Below, piece by piece: positions 6,750-13,942 of a DNA stretch of 16,072 nt. The DNA comes from Spirochaetales bacterium UBA1265. Its GTDB lineage: Bacteria > Spirochaetota > Spirochaetia > Sphaerochaetales > Sphaerochaetaceae. The DNA lies in NCBI GenBank assembly GCA_002308475.1, contig DBVL01000009.1, forward strand, positions 12,880 through 28,951, written 5' to 3'. Below the pieces are notes generated by a model. That model did no database searches. It saw only the letters and a program-made list of their open reading frames with translations, and was not told the DNA's origin. Made by a program: the position numbers and the translations under genes. Every line of letters begins with the position of its first letter. Within the stretch, counting starts at the first letter, position 1.

Positions 6750-7109
6750 TTATTTTGAAAGTGTCTTTTTGGCCTGTGCACAGAGAGCCTTGAAAGACTC
6801 TTTGTCTTCAATTGCCATGTTTGAAAGAACTTTTCTGTTAAGATCAATGTTTGCAAGCTTGAGAGCATGCATGAACTGTGAATAGTTCAGACCTTCAGCT
6901 TTAACGCCAGCAGAGATTCTTGCAATCCAGAGCTTTCTGAAATCTCTTTTCTTCTCTTTTCTGCCACGGTAGGCATACTGTCCGGCCTTTGCTACGGCAT
7001 CTTTTGCAATACGGTTATTGGTGGATCTTCTTCCCCAGTAACCCTTGGCAAGCTTCATGATCTTCTTGCGTCTGTCTTTGTGTTTTGTTCCGTCAACTGC
7101 TCTTGGCAT
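6750..7109 (-). CDS. rplT: 50S ribosomal protein L20
   Basis: Full-length L20 (119 aa), an early 23S rRNA-binding protein needed for 50S assembly. It begins MPRAVDGTKHKDRRKK and carries the family's basic core AKGYWGRRSTNNRIAKDAV and RKEKKRDFRKLWIARI, with the conserved ending NRKVLSNMAIEDKESF. The start has GAGGAGG (7123-7117) 7 nt upstream. It is last in the infC-rpmI-rplT operon, 15 nt after rpmI, and ends at a strong terminator. In several bacteria L20 represses this operon by binding the mRNA; no such site can be proven here. Nothing is odd in the protein. Confidence 0.99.
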   Translation of the reverse strand: MPRAVDGTKHKDRRKKIMKLAKGYWGRRSTNNRIAKDAVAKAGQYAYRGRKEKKRDFRKLWIARISAGVKAEGLNYSQFMHALKLANIDLNRKVLSNMAIEDKESFKALCAQAKKTLSK

Positions 7110-7124
7110 CTGTCTACCTCCTCA

Positions 7125-7322
7125 TCAATCATAAGGAAGCATGACTCTGACTTTCTTTGCTTCCGATTCGTGAAGAATACCTGTGGCGCGGAGATTTCTC
7201 TTACGCTTTGTAGTCTTCTTTGTGAGAATATGACGGAGACCCTGCTTCTTGTATCTGACCTTGCCGGTTCCTGTCACACGGTAGCGCTTTGCAGCTGCAC
7301 GTCTTGTTTTCATCTTGGGCAT
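7125..7322 (-). CDS. rpmI: 50S ribosomal protein L35
   Basis: Complete 65-aa L35, a small, very basic component of the large ribosomal subunit. It begins MPKMKTRRAAAKRYRVTGTG and has the conserved block GLRHILTKKTTKRKRNLR near residues 28-45. AGAGGTG lies just upstream of the ATG. It sits between infC and rplT in the standard order. The 72-nt gap before it holds small GC-rich dyads. Confidence 0.98.
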   Translation of the reverse strand: MPKMKTRRAAAKRYRVTGTGKVRYKKQGLRHILTKKTTKRKRNLRATGILHESEAKKVRVMLPYD

Positions 7323-7342
7323 ATTTCACCTCTACTTCACGA

Positions 7343-7362
7343 CCGGGAACAAGATACCCCGG
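7343..7362 (-). promoter_or_regulatory. Small GC hairpin in infC-rpmI gap
   Basis: CCGGG (7343-7347) and CCCGG (7358-7362) form a 5-bp GC stem with a 10-nt loop upstream of rpmI, and CTCC/GGAG (7379-7390) forms a second small dyad. The gap is where ribosomal-protein feedback sites occur in other bacteria. Here only the dyads are seen; a role is speculative. Confidence 0.25.
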
Positions 7363-7394
7363 GACGTTGCTATTTACACTCCATACGGAGATGT

Positions 7395-7925
7395 TTACTT
7401 CTTTCTGGCAGGTGAGAGCATCATGCTCATGTTTCTGCCTTCCATCATAGGACGACTGTCAAGATTGTACGAAATTCCCTTTTCAGTCAAGGCCTCAAGG
7501 ATTTTTTCAAGTACCTCTTTTCCAAGTTCCGTATGAGCAAGTTCCCTTCCTCTGAAGCGGATTGTCACTTTGCATTTATCTCCGCCTCCAACGAACTCAG
7601 CGATGGCTTTTGTTTTGGTCTCAAGATCGTGAGTATCAATCTTGGGTTGCATGCGTATTTCCCTGACTTTTACTACGGTCTGATTCTTTTTTGCCTCTTT
7701 CATGCGCTTTTCCTGCATGTAGCGGTACTTTCCGTAGTCTGTAATCTTACATACGGGTGGATTTGCTGTCGGCGAGATCTCTACCAGATCAAGGCCCGCT
7801 TCTTCTGCGAGAGCCAGGGCATCAAAGAAGGACATAATTCCTTTCTTATTATTCTCATCATCCAGTACAAAGACTTCCTTTGCGTGGATCTGTCTGTTGA
7901 TTCTTAATTCCTTTGTTGCAGCCAA
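7395..7925 (-). CDS. infC: Translation initiation factor IF-3 (TTG start)
   Basis: IF-3 of 176 aa, which binds the 30S subunit, checks the start codon and initiator tRNA, and prevents premature joining of subunits. The N-domain includes RINRQI, the block DLVEISPTANPPVCKITDYGKYRY and a Lys-rich linker (KRMKEAKKNQ). The C-domain has VKVREIRMQPKIDTHDL and IRFRGRELAHTELG, all typical. The frame has no ATG at its start: the only sensible codon is TTG at 7925-7923, with AGAGGT 7 nt upstream and no in-frame start further up. infC often uses rare start codons, and IF-3 discriminates against them, which gives autoregulation. First gene of infC-rpmI-rplT. Confidence 0.97.
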   Translation of the reverse strand: MAATKELRINRQIHAKEVFVLDDENNKKGIMSFFDALALAEEAGLDLVEISPTANPPVCKITDYGKYRYMQEKRMKEAKKNQTVVKVREIRMQPKIDTHDLETKTKAIAEFVGGGDKCKVTIRFRGRELAHTELGKEVLEKILEALTEKGISYNLDSRPMMEGRNMSMMLSPARKK

Positions 7926-7979
7926 ATGCCAAACCTCTGTAAAAATAAAGACTTGAAAAAGTTCTTTTCAGCCAAAGAG

Positions 7980-8009
7980 AATATAGCATTAAAAAAGCGG
8001 GTGTTGCAA
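7980..8009 (-). promoter_or_regulatory. Candidate infC promoter inside fba terminator
   Basis: On the minus strand, TTGCAA (8009-8004) is followed after 18 nt by TATATT (7985-7980). Transcription would start near 7973, giving a leader of about 48 nt. The -35 lies within the stem of the fba terminator. No better pair was seen between fba and infC. Confidence 0.3.
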
Positions 8010-8025
8010 GTCTGCAACTCCCGCT
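7990..8025 (-). terminator. Intrinsic terminator of fba
   Basis: AGCGGG-t-GTTGCA (7996-8008) pairs with TGCAAC-t-CCCGCT (8013-8025): 12 bp with one T-T mismatch and a 4-nt loop. On the minus strand it runs into a U-tract (complement of A 7991-7996). It lies 26 nt after the fba stop. Confidence 0.92.
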
Positions 8026-8051
8026 CTTTGAAATAAATAACCGTATTTGGA

Positions 8052-9044
8052 TCAGGCCTGGCCTGCACTGCCGAGAACATCTCTGTTCTTATGCATGTAC
8101 ATTTCTTTAAGAGCCTCTCTTGCAGGTCCAAGATACTTTCTCGGATCAAATTCGCTGGGCTTCTCATCAAGAACTCTGCGGATTGTTCCGGTCATGGCAA
8201 GTCTGCCATCACTGTCAATGTTGATCTTACAGACGGCGCTCTTTGCTGCCTGTCTGAGCTGTTCCTCAGGAATACCAACGCTGTCCTTGAGTTTTCCACC
8301 GTGCTCGTTGATCATCTTTACGAATTCCTGTGGTACTGAGCTTGAACCGTGAAGAACAATCGGGAATCCCGGGAGCTTCTTCTCAATCTCAGCAAGAATG
8401 TCAAATCTGAGTGGAGGTGGAATAAGAATTCCGTCAGCGTTTCTCTTGCACTGTTCCGGTGTGAACTTGTTTGCACCGTGGCTTGTTCCAATGGAAATAG
8501 CAAGTGAGTCAACGCCGGTCTTCTCAACAAAGTCAATTACATCTTCGGGTCTTGTGTAGTGGCTTTCTGCTGCCTGTACCTCATCTTCAATGCCTGCGAG
8601 AACTCCGAGTTCTCCTTCAACTGTTACATCAAACTGGTGGGCATACTCAACAACCTTTCTTGTGACTGCAACATTCTCTTCGTATGAAAGTGCAGAACCG
8701 TCAATCATGACAGATGAGAAACCGTTGTCAATGCATTCCTTACAAACTTCAAAGCTGTTTCCGTGGTCAAGGTGAAGAACAATTGGAATATCATATCCCA
8801 GCTCGTGGGCATACTCGCAAGCTCCTCTTGCCATGTTTCTCAGCAAATTGATGTTAGCGTAATCTCTAGCACCTCTTGAAACCTGAAGAATAACAGGTGA
8901 TTTTGTTTCAACACATGCCATAATGATTGCCTGCAGCTGCTCCATATTGTTGAAGTTGTAAGCAGGAATAGCATAACCGCCCTTGACGGCTTTTGCAAAC
9001 ATGGCTCTTGTGTTGACCAGTCCAAGGTCTTTATATGATGTCAT
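8052..9044 (-). CDS. fba: Class II fructose-1,6-bisphosphate aldolase
   Basis: Zinc-dependent aldolase of 330 aa that splits fructose-1,6-bisphosphate into dihydroxyacetone phosphate and glyceraldehyde-3-phosphate in glycolysis and reverses this in gluconeogenesis. Visible motifs are PAYNFNN near 27-33; HLDHG with the catalytic D93 and zinc ligand H94; EGELG further on; GTSHGANKF with a second zinc His; and VLHGSSSVP with the third zinc His and phosphate-binding loop. The C-terminus PRKYLGPAREALKEM is the family's usual tail. I chose ATG 9044 (MTSYKDLGL), with AAGGAG 9 nt upstream, over an in-frame ATG at 9077. The gene is monocistronic: own promoter at 9068-9096 and terminator at 7990-8025. 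Confidence 0.98.
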   Translation of the reverse strand: MTSYKDLGLVNTRAMFAKAVKGGYAIPAYNFNNMEQLQAIIMACVETKSPVILQVSRGARDYANINLLRNMARGACEYAHELGYDIPIVLHLDHGNSFEVCKECIDNGFSSVMIDGSALSYEENVAVTRKVVEYAHQFDVTVEGELGVLAGIEDEVQAAESHYTRPEDVIDFVEKTGVDSLAISIGTSHGANKFTPEQCKRNADGILIPPPLRFDILAEIEKKLPGFPIVLHGSSSVPQEFVKMINEHGGKLKDSVGIPEEQLRQAAKSAVCKINIDSDGRLAMTGTIRRVLDEKPSEFDPRKYLGPAREALKEMYMHKNRDVLGSAGQA

Positions 9045-9067
9045 ATCTGTAAACTCCTTACCGAAAT

Positions 9068-9096
9068 AGTAAAACACATTTTTATTCTGAGGTCAA
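9068..9096 (-). promoter_or_regulatory. Candidate fba promoter
   Basis: On the minus strand, TTGACC (9096-9091) is followed after 17 nt by TTTACT (9073-9068). The start would be near 9061, giving a leader of about 17 nt with the AAGGAG site. It lies back to back with the plus-strand promoter at 9122-9150. Confidence 0.5.
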
Positions 9097-9121
9097 TGAA
9101 AGGTTGTCTTCAGGGGACTTG

Positions 9122-9150
9122 TTCACTGTTTTATGTTAATCTGCTATTAT
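9122..9150 (+). promoter_or_regulatory. Candidate extended -10 promoter, leaderless
   Basis: TTCACT (9122-9127) is followed after 17 nt by TATTAT (9145-9150), with TGC directly before the -10 (extended -10 pattern). The expected start is at about 9157, exactly the A of the ATG at 9157. Confidence 0.45.
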
Positions 9151-9156
9151 CAGGCC

Positions 9157-9705
9157 ATGTCCCGAAAAAAGCTTGTCCTGCTTATATCCACTCTTGCGCT
9201 TATCTCAGTTGTTGTATTTGTATATATCTTTGCTTTCAAAGAAGTTGTTTTTGTTACAGATGATAGCTGGAACCTTCTTGAACCCAGAGAGGAGATGAGC
9301 AGATTGCGTCGTGGACTGTTTCTCAGGGGCAGGAGACTGATTTGCATGGATTTTGAAGATTTTCTGTCTTCTTATAAAAATTATACCAACAGTTGTTCGC
9401 TTCTGATTCTCTCTCCTGTTTCTTCCGCAGCAGCTGTCAGTCAGAGTCTTTTACTCTCTTCAGAATTCAGCTGCATTGTGGCAGGCCTGGGAGCAGAGGA
9501 AGAGTATGAGGTTTTTGATATGGTTCTTAAATCATATGTTTCAGACGAGATTCCGGAAGATGCTGTAGACTACAGATTCAGTGCATATTCAGAAGGGAAA
9601 AAGGTTTACTGTCCGTTGCTTTCTGAGAGTATACTGCCTCTTCTCGGGCTTTCAAAGGAAGAGATACATGGAACAGGAGGTGTTCTTGTTTATGGCTATA
9701 GATAA
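9157..9705 (+). CDS. Unrecognised membrane-anchored protein
   Basis: I do not recognise this 182-aa protein. It opens with a basic MSRKK followed by a hydrophobic stretch (about residues 6-28) ending in FAFKE. This looks like a signal anchor or uncleaved signal peptide that would place the rest outside the inner membrane; no lipobox Cys is present at the right place. The rest has alternating strand-like (VVFVTDD, LLILSPV, CIVAGLG) and acidic helix-like segments, which may be a Rossmann-like half-domain. ATG 9133 is an in-frame alternative but overlaps the promoter. Neither start has a ribosome-binding site; 9157 coincides with the predicted transcription start. The end overlaps nth by 14 nt, so the two are likely co-transcribed. 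Confidence 0.7.
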   Translation: MSRKKLVLLISTLALISVVVFVYIFAFKEVVFVTDDSWNLLEPREEMSRLRRGLFLRGRRLICMDFEDFLSSYKNYTNSCSLLILSPVSSAAAVSQSLLLSSEFSCIVAGLGAEEEYEVFDMVLKSYVSDEIPEDAVDYRFSAYSEGKKVYCPLLSESILPLLGLSKEEIHGTGGVLVYGYR

Positions 9706-10366
9706 GGATGAGAAGTATTTTGAAAGAATATTCACTTCTTTCAAGGATGCCCTGGATAAGAGAGGAAAGATTATTCCTGCTGTCAGCTATGTTGCCATAA
9801 CGCATAATGATCCGTTCTGTGTCCTCATATCCACACTCCTTAGCCTAAGAACAAAGGACAATGTAACGCTAGATGCTTCAACGAGGCTCTTTAGTGTTGC
9901 TTCGGACCCTGCTTCCATGTTAAAGCTCTCAGCATCTGAGATAGAAGAACTGATTTTTCCCACAGGTTTTTACAAAACCAAGGCTCAGAGAATTCTTGAG
10001 ATAAGCAGTATTCTGGTTGAGAAATATGATGGAAAGGTTCCTTCCACCGTTGAGGAACTTCTGTCCCTTCCTGGAGTGGGTATAAAGACAGCGAATCTTA
10101 CTCTGAATCTGGGCTTTGGAATAGATGCAATCTGTGTGGACTGCCATGTGCATCAGATTTCAAACAGGCTCGGATGGATAGAGACAAAGACTCCTGAAGA
10201 GTCGGAAAAAGTTCTTCAGAAAGTTATGCCAATAAAATTCTGGATTCCTCTGAATGAACTACTGGTTTCCTATGGACAGGAGATTTGTACAAGTGTCTCT
10301 CCAAAATGTTCAGAATGTCCGGAAAAACAAAGATGCCCGAAAATAGGAGTTACCCGCACAAGGTGA
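9692..10366 (+). CDS. nth: Endonuclease III (DNA glycosylase/AP lyase)
   Basis: A 224-aa base-excision-repair enzyme that removes oxidised pyrimidines and nicks the abasic site. The helix-hairpin-helix LPGVGIKTAN (126-135) carries the Schiff-base Lys K132, and the catalytic Asp is D150 in CVDCHVH (148-154; VDTHV in many relatives). The four Cys of the iron-sulfur cluster are C199, C206, C209 and C215, with the exact C-x6-C-x2-C-x5-C spacing. The DNA-intercalating loop reads LLSLRTKD (49-56) where E. coli has LLSAQATD, so Gln is replaced by Arg. ATG 9692 is chosen from the family length and AGGAGG (9675-9680), although the spacing of 11 nt is long. It overlaps the upstream gene by 14 nt and the convergent tatD by 17 nt. 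Confidence 0.96.
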   Translation: MAIDKDEKYFERIFTSFKDALDKRGKIIPAVSYVAITHNDPFCVLISTLLSLRTKDNVTLDASTRLFSVASDPASMLKLSASEIEELIFPTGFYKTKAQRILEISSILVEKYDGKVPSTVEELLSLPGVGIKTANLTLNLGFGIDAICVDCHVHQISNRLGWIETKTPEESEKVLQKVMPIKFWIPLNELLVSYGQEICTSVSPKCSECPEKQRCPKIGVTRTR

Positions 10367-11111
10367 TAAAGTTTGACCAGATACTTTCACTAAGTTCTTC
10401 AACACCTATTCCAAGTACTTCTGAAGCGCATTCGTATGTGTGCTTTATATACAGTGGAGTGTTCGGTCTGCCACGCATGGGTACAGGAGCCAGATAGGGT
10501 GCATCAGTTTCCAGAAGAAGCCTGTCTTTGGGTACTGCTTTCAGTGTCTCTCTCAGTGAGCTGTTTGCCTTGTAGGTAATGTTTCCTGCGTAGCTTATGT
10601 AGTAGCCTCTGTCCAAGGCTATTTTCATTACATCCATACTTCCACTGAAGCAGTGGATTATTCCACCTTCAGAGGGGCCATATTCCCTTATTATCTCTTC
10701 CGTTCTTTTGTCAGCTTCCCTGTTGTGGATGATTATCTTTCTTCCTGTCTTATCCGCATATCTCATCTGGCTTATGAAGAGAAACTCCTGACTCTCAGCA
10801 GTCCCGTAGCCCCAGTAGTTATCCAGTCCGGCTTCTCCAATAAACCTGATGTTGAATTTCTCAATATTTGAAAACAGTATTTTCAGCTGGTTCTCTAGAT
10901 CCTCAAGACTTCTGCTCTGAGTTTCCCAAGGACCCATTGCTGCAGAGATAAGGATGTGAGGGAAGGCAGAGGTCAGTTTTATCCTTTCCTCTATATCATC
11001 AGCGGAGCAACCTATATCTATTCCTCCGGATAGGAAGCTCATAGCCTCATTTGGATCAAGGCCTTTTTCCTTGAGTATTTGTGCGTGAAAGTGTGAATCT
11101 ATTATCTTCAT
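10350..11111 (-). CDS. tatD: TatD-family metal-dependent hydrolase (DNase-like)
   Basis: A 253-aa TIM-barrel amidohydrolase of the TatD group, for which 3'-5' exonuclease or DNase activity has been shown in several members. The metal ligands are in place: H7 and H9 in DSHFH, E93 in GEAGLD, H129 in IIIHNRE, H153 in IIHCFSG and D203 in LLETDAPYL. The tail motif RGRPNTPLYI is typical. The segment that usually reads GxHP near residue 60 is AMGPWE here, without the His, a local variation outside the core metal ligands. The gene follows nrnA after 5 nt and lacks a good ribosome-binding site, so translation is probably coupled. It is last in the tig cluster and overlaps the convergent nth gene by 17 nt. 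Confidence 0.92.
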   Translation of the reverse strand: MKIIDSHFHAQILKEKGLDPNEAMSFLSGGIDIGCSADDIEERIKLTSAFPHILISAAMGPWETQSRSLEDLENQLKILFSNIEKFNIRFIGEAGLDNYWGYGTAESQEFLFISQMRYADKTGRKIIIHNREADKRTEEIIREYGPSEGGIIHCFSGSMDVMKIALDRGYYISYAGNITYKANSSLRETLKAVPKDRLLLETDAPYLAPVPMRGRPNTPLYIKHTYECASEVLGIGVEELSESIWSNFITLCG

Positions 11112-11116
11112 CTGAT

Positions 11117-12106
11117 TCAGTCAAGGAACTCTTTGACCTTTGAGAGTATGATTGGTTTCACTTCCTCATAGGTTCCCTCAAGAGTCAGTCCTGCTGCTTT
11201 TGCGTGTCCACCACCACCGAACAGGGATGCAAACTTTCCGGCATCAAAACTGCAACTGTGGTTTGACCTTATTCCCACTTCTATGGCGCCAGGACGCATT
11301 TTGCTTATCTTGAAGAAGAAAACCACCTGTGCACCTTTGACAAGTGTGAGAGAAGCATAAAGGTCATCTGAGGCCCTGGCGTTATCTCCGTACTTCTCAA
11401 AGTCTGCCTCTTCCTCATGGCTTATCAGAACCTTCCCATTGTAGAAGCTTTCAACCCTGTTTATCAGTTCCCCTAAGAAACGAACCACTGACAGAGGCTT
11501 TCCGCCTGAGATGAAGTGGTATTCATCATTTGGAACAACTCCGTGGTCAACAAGGTCTGCAATTATTCTCAGTGTGGATCCTGTATCTTCGTGAAGAAAC
11601 TTGAAATAGCCACTATCAGTTGCAAAACCTCTGAATATGTATCTGGCAGCCTGTTCTGTCAAAGGAACATCCATGGCCTTATAGAGCTGATAGACAAGTA
11701 GGGTTGTTGAGATGCTTTCAGGAACAATATACCTGTTTTCTCCGAATTCCTCTCCGCTTGAATGATGGTCCACTACCGTAATGGTAAAATCCTTGAAGTA
11801 GTCCCATTTGCTTCCAAGTCTAGAGGGAGTGGAGCAGTCCACAACAACTCCAAGAGTGTCTTTGTTGAGAATTTCCTGAGGAAGGGAGTCTGTCAGCATC
11901 TCCTGAATAAACTCAACCTCAGGTCTGAAAAAAGGTCCATCGTTGACAAGATAGACTTCTTTTCCAAGAGTTTTCAGAAGAAGACCCATTGCCGCTACTG
12001 AATTCACGCAGTCTCCGTCCGGTGAGCCATGTCCACACACAACAGCTCTTTTACAGTTCTTTAAGGATGAGATAACATTCTCTGGCGGCAATGGAAAACT
12101 CTTCAT
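11117..12106 (-). CDS. nrnA: DHH/DHHA1 phosphoesterase (NrnA-like oligoribonuclease/pAp phosphatase)
   Basis: A 329-aa DHH-family phosphoesterase. NrnA-type enzymes degrade very short RNA and also dephosphorylate 3'-phosphoadenosine 5'-phosphate; relatives cleave cyclic-di-AMP products such as pApA. Metal-binding motifs are HGSPDGD (H26, D30, D32), VVVDCS with D90, and VVDHH (D113, H114, H115). The C-terminal DHHA1 domain ends in GGGGHAKAAG (297-306), which binds the nucleic acid. There are no GGDEF, PAS or membrane segments, so it is not GdpP. The start is ATG 12106, two nt after the clpX stop and without a clear ribosome-binding site, which suggests coupling to clpX. The exact substrate preference within the family cannot be read from sequence. 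Confidence 0.92.
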   Translation of the reverse strand: MKSFPLPPENVISSLKNCKRAVVCGHGSPDGDCVNSVAAMGLLLKTLGKEVYLVNDGPFFRPEVEFIQEMLTDSLPQEILNKDTLGVVVDCSTPSRLGSKWDYFKDFTITVVDHHSSGEEFGENRYIVPESISTTLLVYQLYKAMDVPLTEQAARYIFRGFATDSGYFKFLHEDTGSTLRIIADLVDHGVVPNDEYHFISGGKPLSVVRFLGELINRVESFYNGKVLISHEEEADFEKYGDNARASDDLYASLTLVKGAQVVFFFKISKMRPGAIEVGIRSNHSCSFDAGKFASLFGGGGHAKAAGLTLEGTYEEVKPIILSKVKEFLD

Positions 12107-12108
12107 AC

Positions 12109-13335
12109 TCAGCTGATTTCAGGCTTCTTATTCTTAAGCACTGTTTCCTTATCTATCTCAATCTTTCTGATGTTCTTCATAGATGGGACATCAAACATCA
12201 AATCTGTCATGAGATCCTCGACAATGCTTCTCAGCCCTCTGGCTCCTGTTTTCTGAGTGTAGGCCATATGAGCTATCTCCTTTATGGCATCTTCCTTGAA
12301 AACAAGATCAACATTGTCCAACTTAAGAGAGGCTATGTACTGGTTTATTATTGAGTTTTTCGGCTCAATGAGAATTCTCTGAAGGTCTTCTTCTTTCAGG
12401 TCATTCAGACCTACATGTACTGGGAGTCTTCCTATGAATTCAGGGATAAGGCCAAACTTGATAAGATCATCAGGAAGAATCTCTCTGTAGAGGCTTTCAA
12501 GAGAGAGGTTCTTCTTATCTATTATTTCCTGACCAAAGCCCATAGATGAGGAGTCAAGGCGTTTTTTGATTATCTTATCAAGACCAACAAAGGCTCCACC
12601 ACAGATAAAGAGAATGTTCTTTGTGTTTATCTTTATGGTTTCCTGGTTTGGATGCTTTCTTCCGCCCTGGGGAGGTACACTTGCAATTGTGCCTTCAATA
12701 ATCTTGAGAAGAGATTGCTGGACGCCTTCTCCGGAAACATCTCTTGTTATGGAGACGTTTTCACCTTTTTTTGCAATCTTATCCACCTCATCAAGGAAGA
12801 TGATTCCGTTTTCGGCTGCTGCCACATCATCATCTGCTGCCTGTATGAGCTTGAGAAGAATATTCTCAACATCTTCTCCTACGTAGCCTGCCTCAGTGAT
12901 TGTTGTTGCATCAGCAATAGCAAATGGAACATCCAAGCGCTTGGCGAGGGTTCTTGCAAGAAGTGTTTTTCCTGTCCCTGTAGGACCCATGATCAGGATA
13001 TTTGACTTATCAAGCTCAACATTCTGTTCTGCCAGCTGCTTTTCAAATTTGACTCTTTTATAGTGGTTGTAAACAGCAACGGATAATACTTCCTTTGCCT
13101 TGTTCTGTCCTATTACGTACTGATCAAGATACTCTTTCAACTCATGAGGAGTAGGGAGAACATCTGGGAGCTTTGAGGCTGCTTCATCTCGCTCTGCTCC
13201 TTTTTCTTCTTTAAATATATCTCTGCATCTTGAAACGCAGTCCTCACAGATTGCTACTCCGTTCGGACCTGTTATCAGTCTTGAATCAGAAGACCCGCAG
13301 AAAGAACAGTATCTGTTATTCTTGCCAAATGCCAT
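12109..13335 (-). CDS. clpX: ATP-dependent Clp protease ATP-binding subunit ClpX
   Basis: A 408-aa AAA+ unfoldase that recognises tagged proteins, unfolds them with ATP and feeds them to ClpP. The N-terminal zinc domain has C10, C13, C30 and C33 for substrate and adaptor binding. Walker [10 protein letters not shown] is at 117-125, pore loop GYVGED at 149-154 and Walker B IIFLDE at 177-182. Near the end come [13 protein letters not shown] and the sensor-2 segment GARGLRS. The ClpP-docking loop, classically IGF, reads MGF (264-266), which keeps the aromatic docking residue. The gene starts 1 nt after the clpP stop, so the two halves of the protease are made together, and nrnA follows after 2 nt. 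Confidence 0.99.
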   Translation of the reverse strand: MAFGKNNRYCSFCGSSDSRLITGPNGVAICEDCVSRCRDIFKEEKGAERDEAASKLPDVLPTPHELKEYLDQYVIGQNKAKEVLSVAVYNHYKRVKFEKQLAEQNVELDKSNILIMGPTGTGKTLLARTLAKRLDVPFAIADATTITEAGYVGEDVENILLKLIQAADDDVAAAENGIIFLDEVDKIAKKGENVSITRDVSGEGVQQSLLKIIEGTIASVPPQGGRKHPNQETIKINTKNILFICGGAFVGLDKIIKKRLDSSSMGFGQEIIDKKNLSLESLYREILPDDLIKFGLIPEFIGRLPVHVGLNDLKEEDLQRILIEPKNSIINQYIASLKLDNVDLVFKEDAIKEIAHMAYTQKTGARGLRSIVEDLMTDLMFDVPSMKNIRKIEIDKETVLKNKKPEIS

Positions 13336-13336
13336 C

Positions 13337-13942
13337 TTATTTACCCTTTGTCTGAAGGACAGAGTCTGCTATTCCGTATTCAACAGCCTCAGTTGCTGTC
13401 ATGAAGAAATCTCTCTCCATGTCTCTTGCCACATCTTCTGCCTTCTTTGAACAGCTCTGTGCCAGATATTCAGTTGTAAGACGCTTGAGTCTCAGTATCT
13501 CCTTTGCATGAATGGCTACATCTGAGGTCTGTCCCTGAACTCCGCCCCAAGGCTGGTGAATCATTATTCTTGAAGAGGGGAGAGCCATGCGCTTTCCCTT
13601 TGATCCTCCGGCAAAGATCAGCGCAGCCATAGAAGCTGCCTGACCTATACAGATGGTGGAAACCTCGGGTCTAATGTATTTCATTGTGTCATATATTGCC
13701 AGACCGGCAGTAACGCTTCCACCAGGGGAGTTGATATAGAGACTTATATCCTTTGAGGGGTCTTCTGCCTCAAGGAACAGAAGCTGGGCTACGACAAGGT
13801 CAGCAGTCTCATCATTGATCTCACCACCAAGGAAGATAATTCTTTCCTTCAGTAGCCTGCTGTAGATATCATAGGCCCTTTCGCCTCTGTCTGAGCTGTC
13901 TATTACTGTAGGTACCAGATAGGCTTCGGTATTTCTGTTCAT
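13337..13942 (-). CDS. clpP: ATP-dependent Clp protease proteolytic subunit ClpP
   Basis: A 201-aa serine peptidase that forms the double-heptameric chamber of ClpXP. The catalytic triad is S104 (GQAASMAA), H129 (MIHQPWGG) and D178 (ERDFFMT). The oxyanion and sheet motif [10 protein letters not shown] is at 71-80. The usual MHQPLGG reads IHQPWGG, with Trp next to the active His. The N-terminus ([24 protein letters not shown], residues 7-30) is the conserved axial-loop region, and the propeptide is short. The start ATG 13942 overlaps the tig stop (ATGA, 4 nt), with AGAGG a few nt upstream. It lies between the trigger factor chaperone and ClpX, a common bacterial arrangement. Confidence 0.99.
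   Translation of the reverse strand: MNRNTEAYLVPTVIDSSDRGERAYDIYSRLLKERIIFLGGEINDETADLVVAQLLFLEAEDPSKDISLYINSPGGSVTAGLAIYDTMKYIRPEVSTICIGQAASMAALIFAGGSKGKRMALPSSRIMIHQPWGGVQGQTSDVAIHAKEILRLKRLTTEYLAQSCSKKAEDVARDMERDFFMTATEAVEYGIADSVLQTKGK

Noticed and set aside
7533..7907. 124-codon plus-strand open frame inside infC
   Set aside because: It is fully antisense to the conserved IF-3 gene with no independent evidence.
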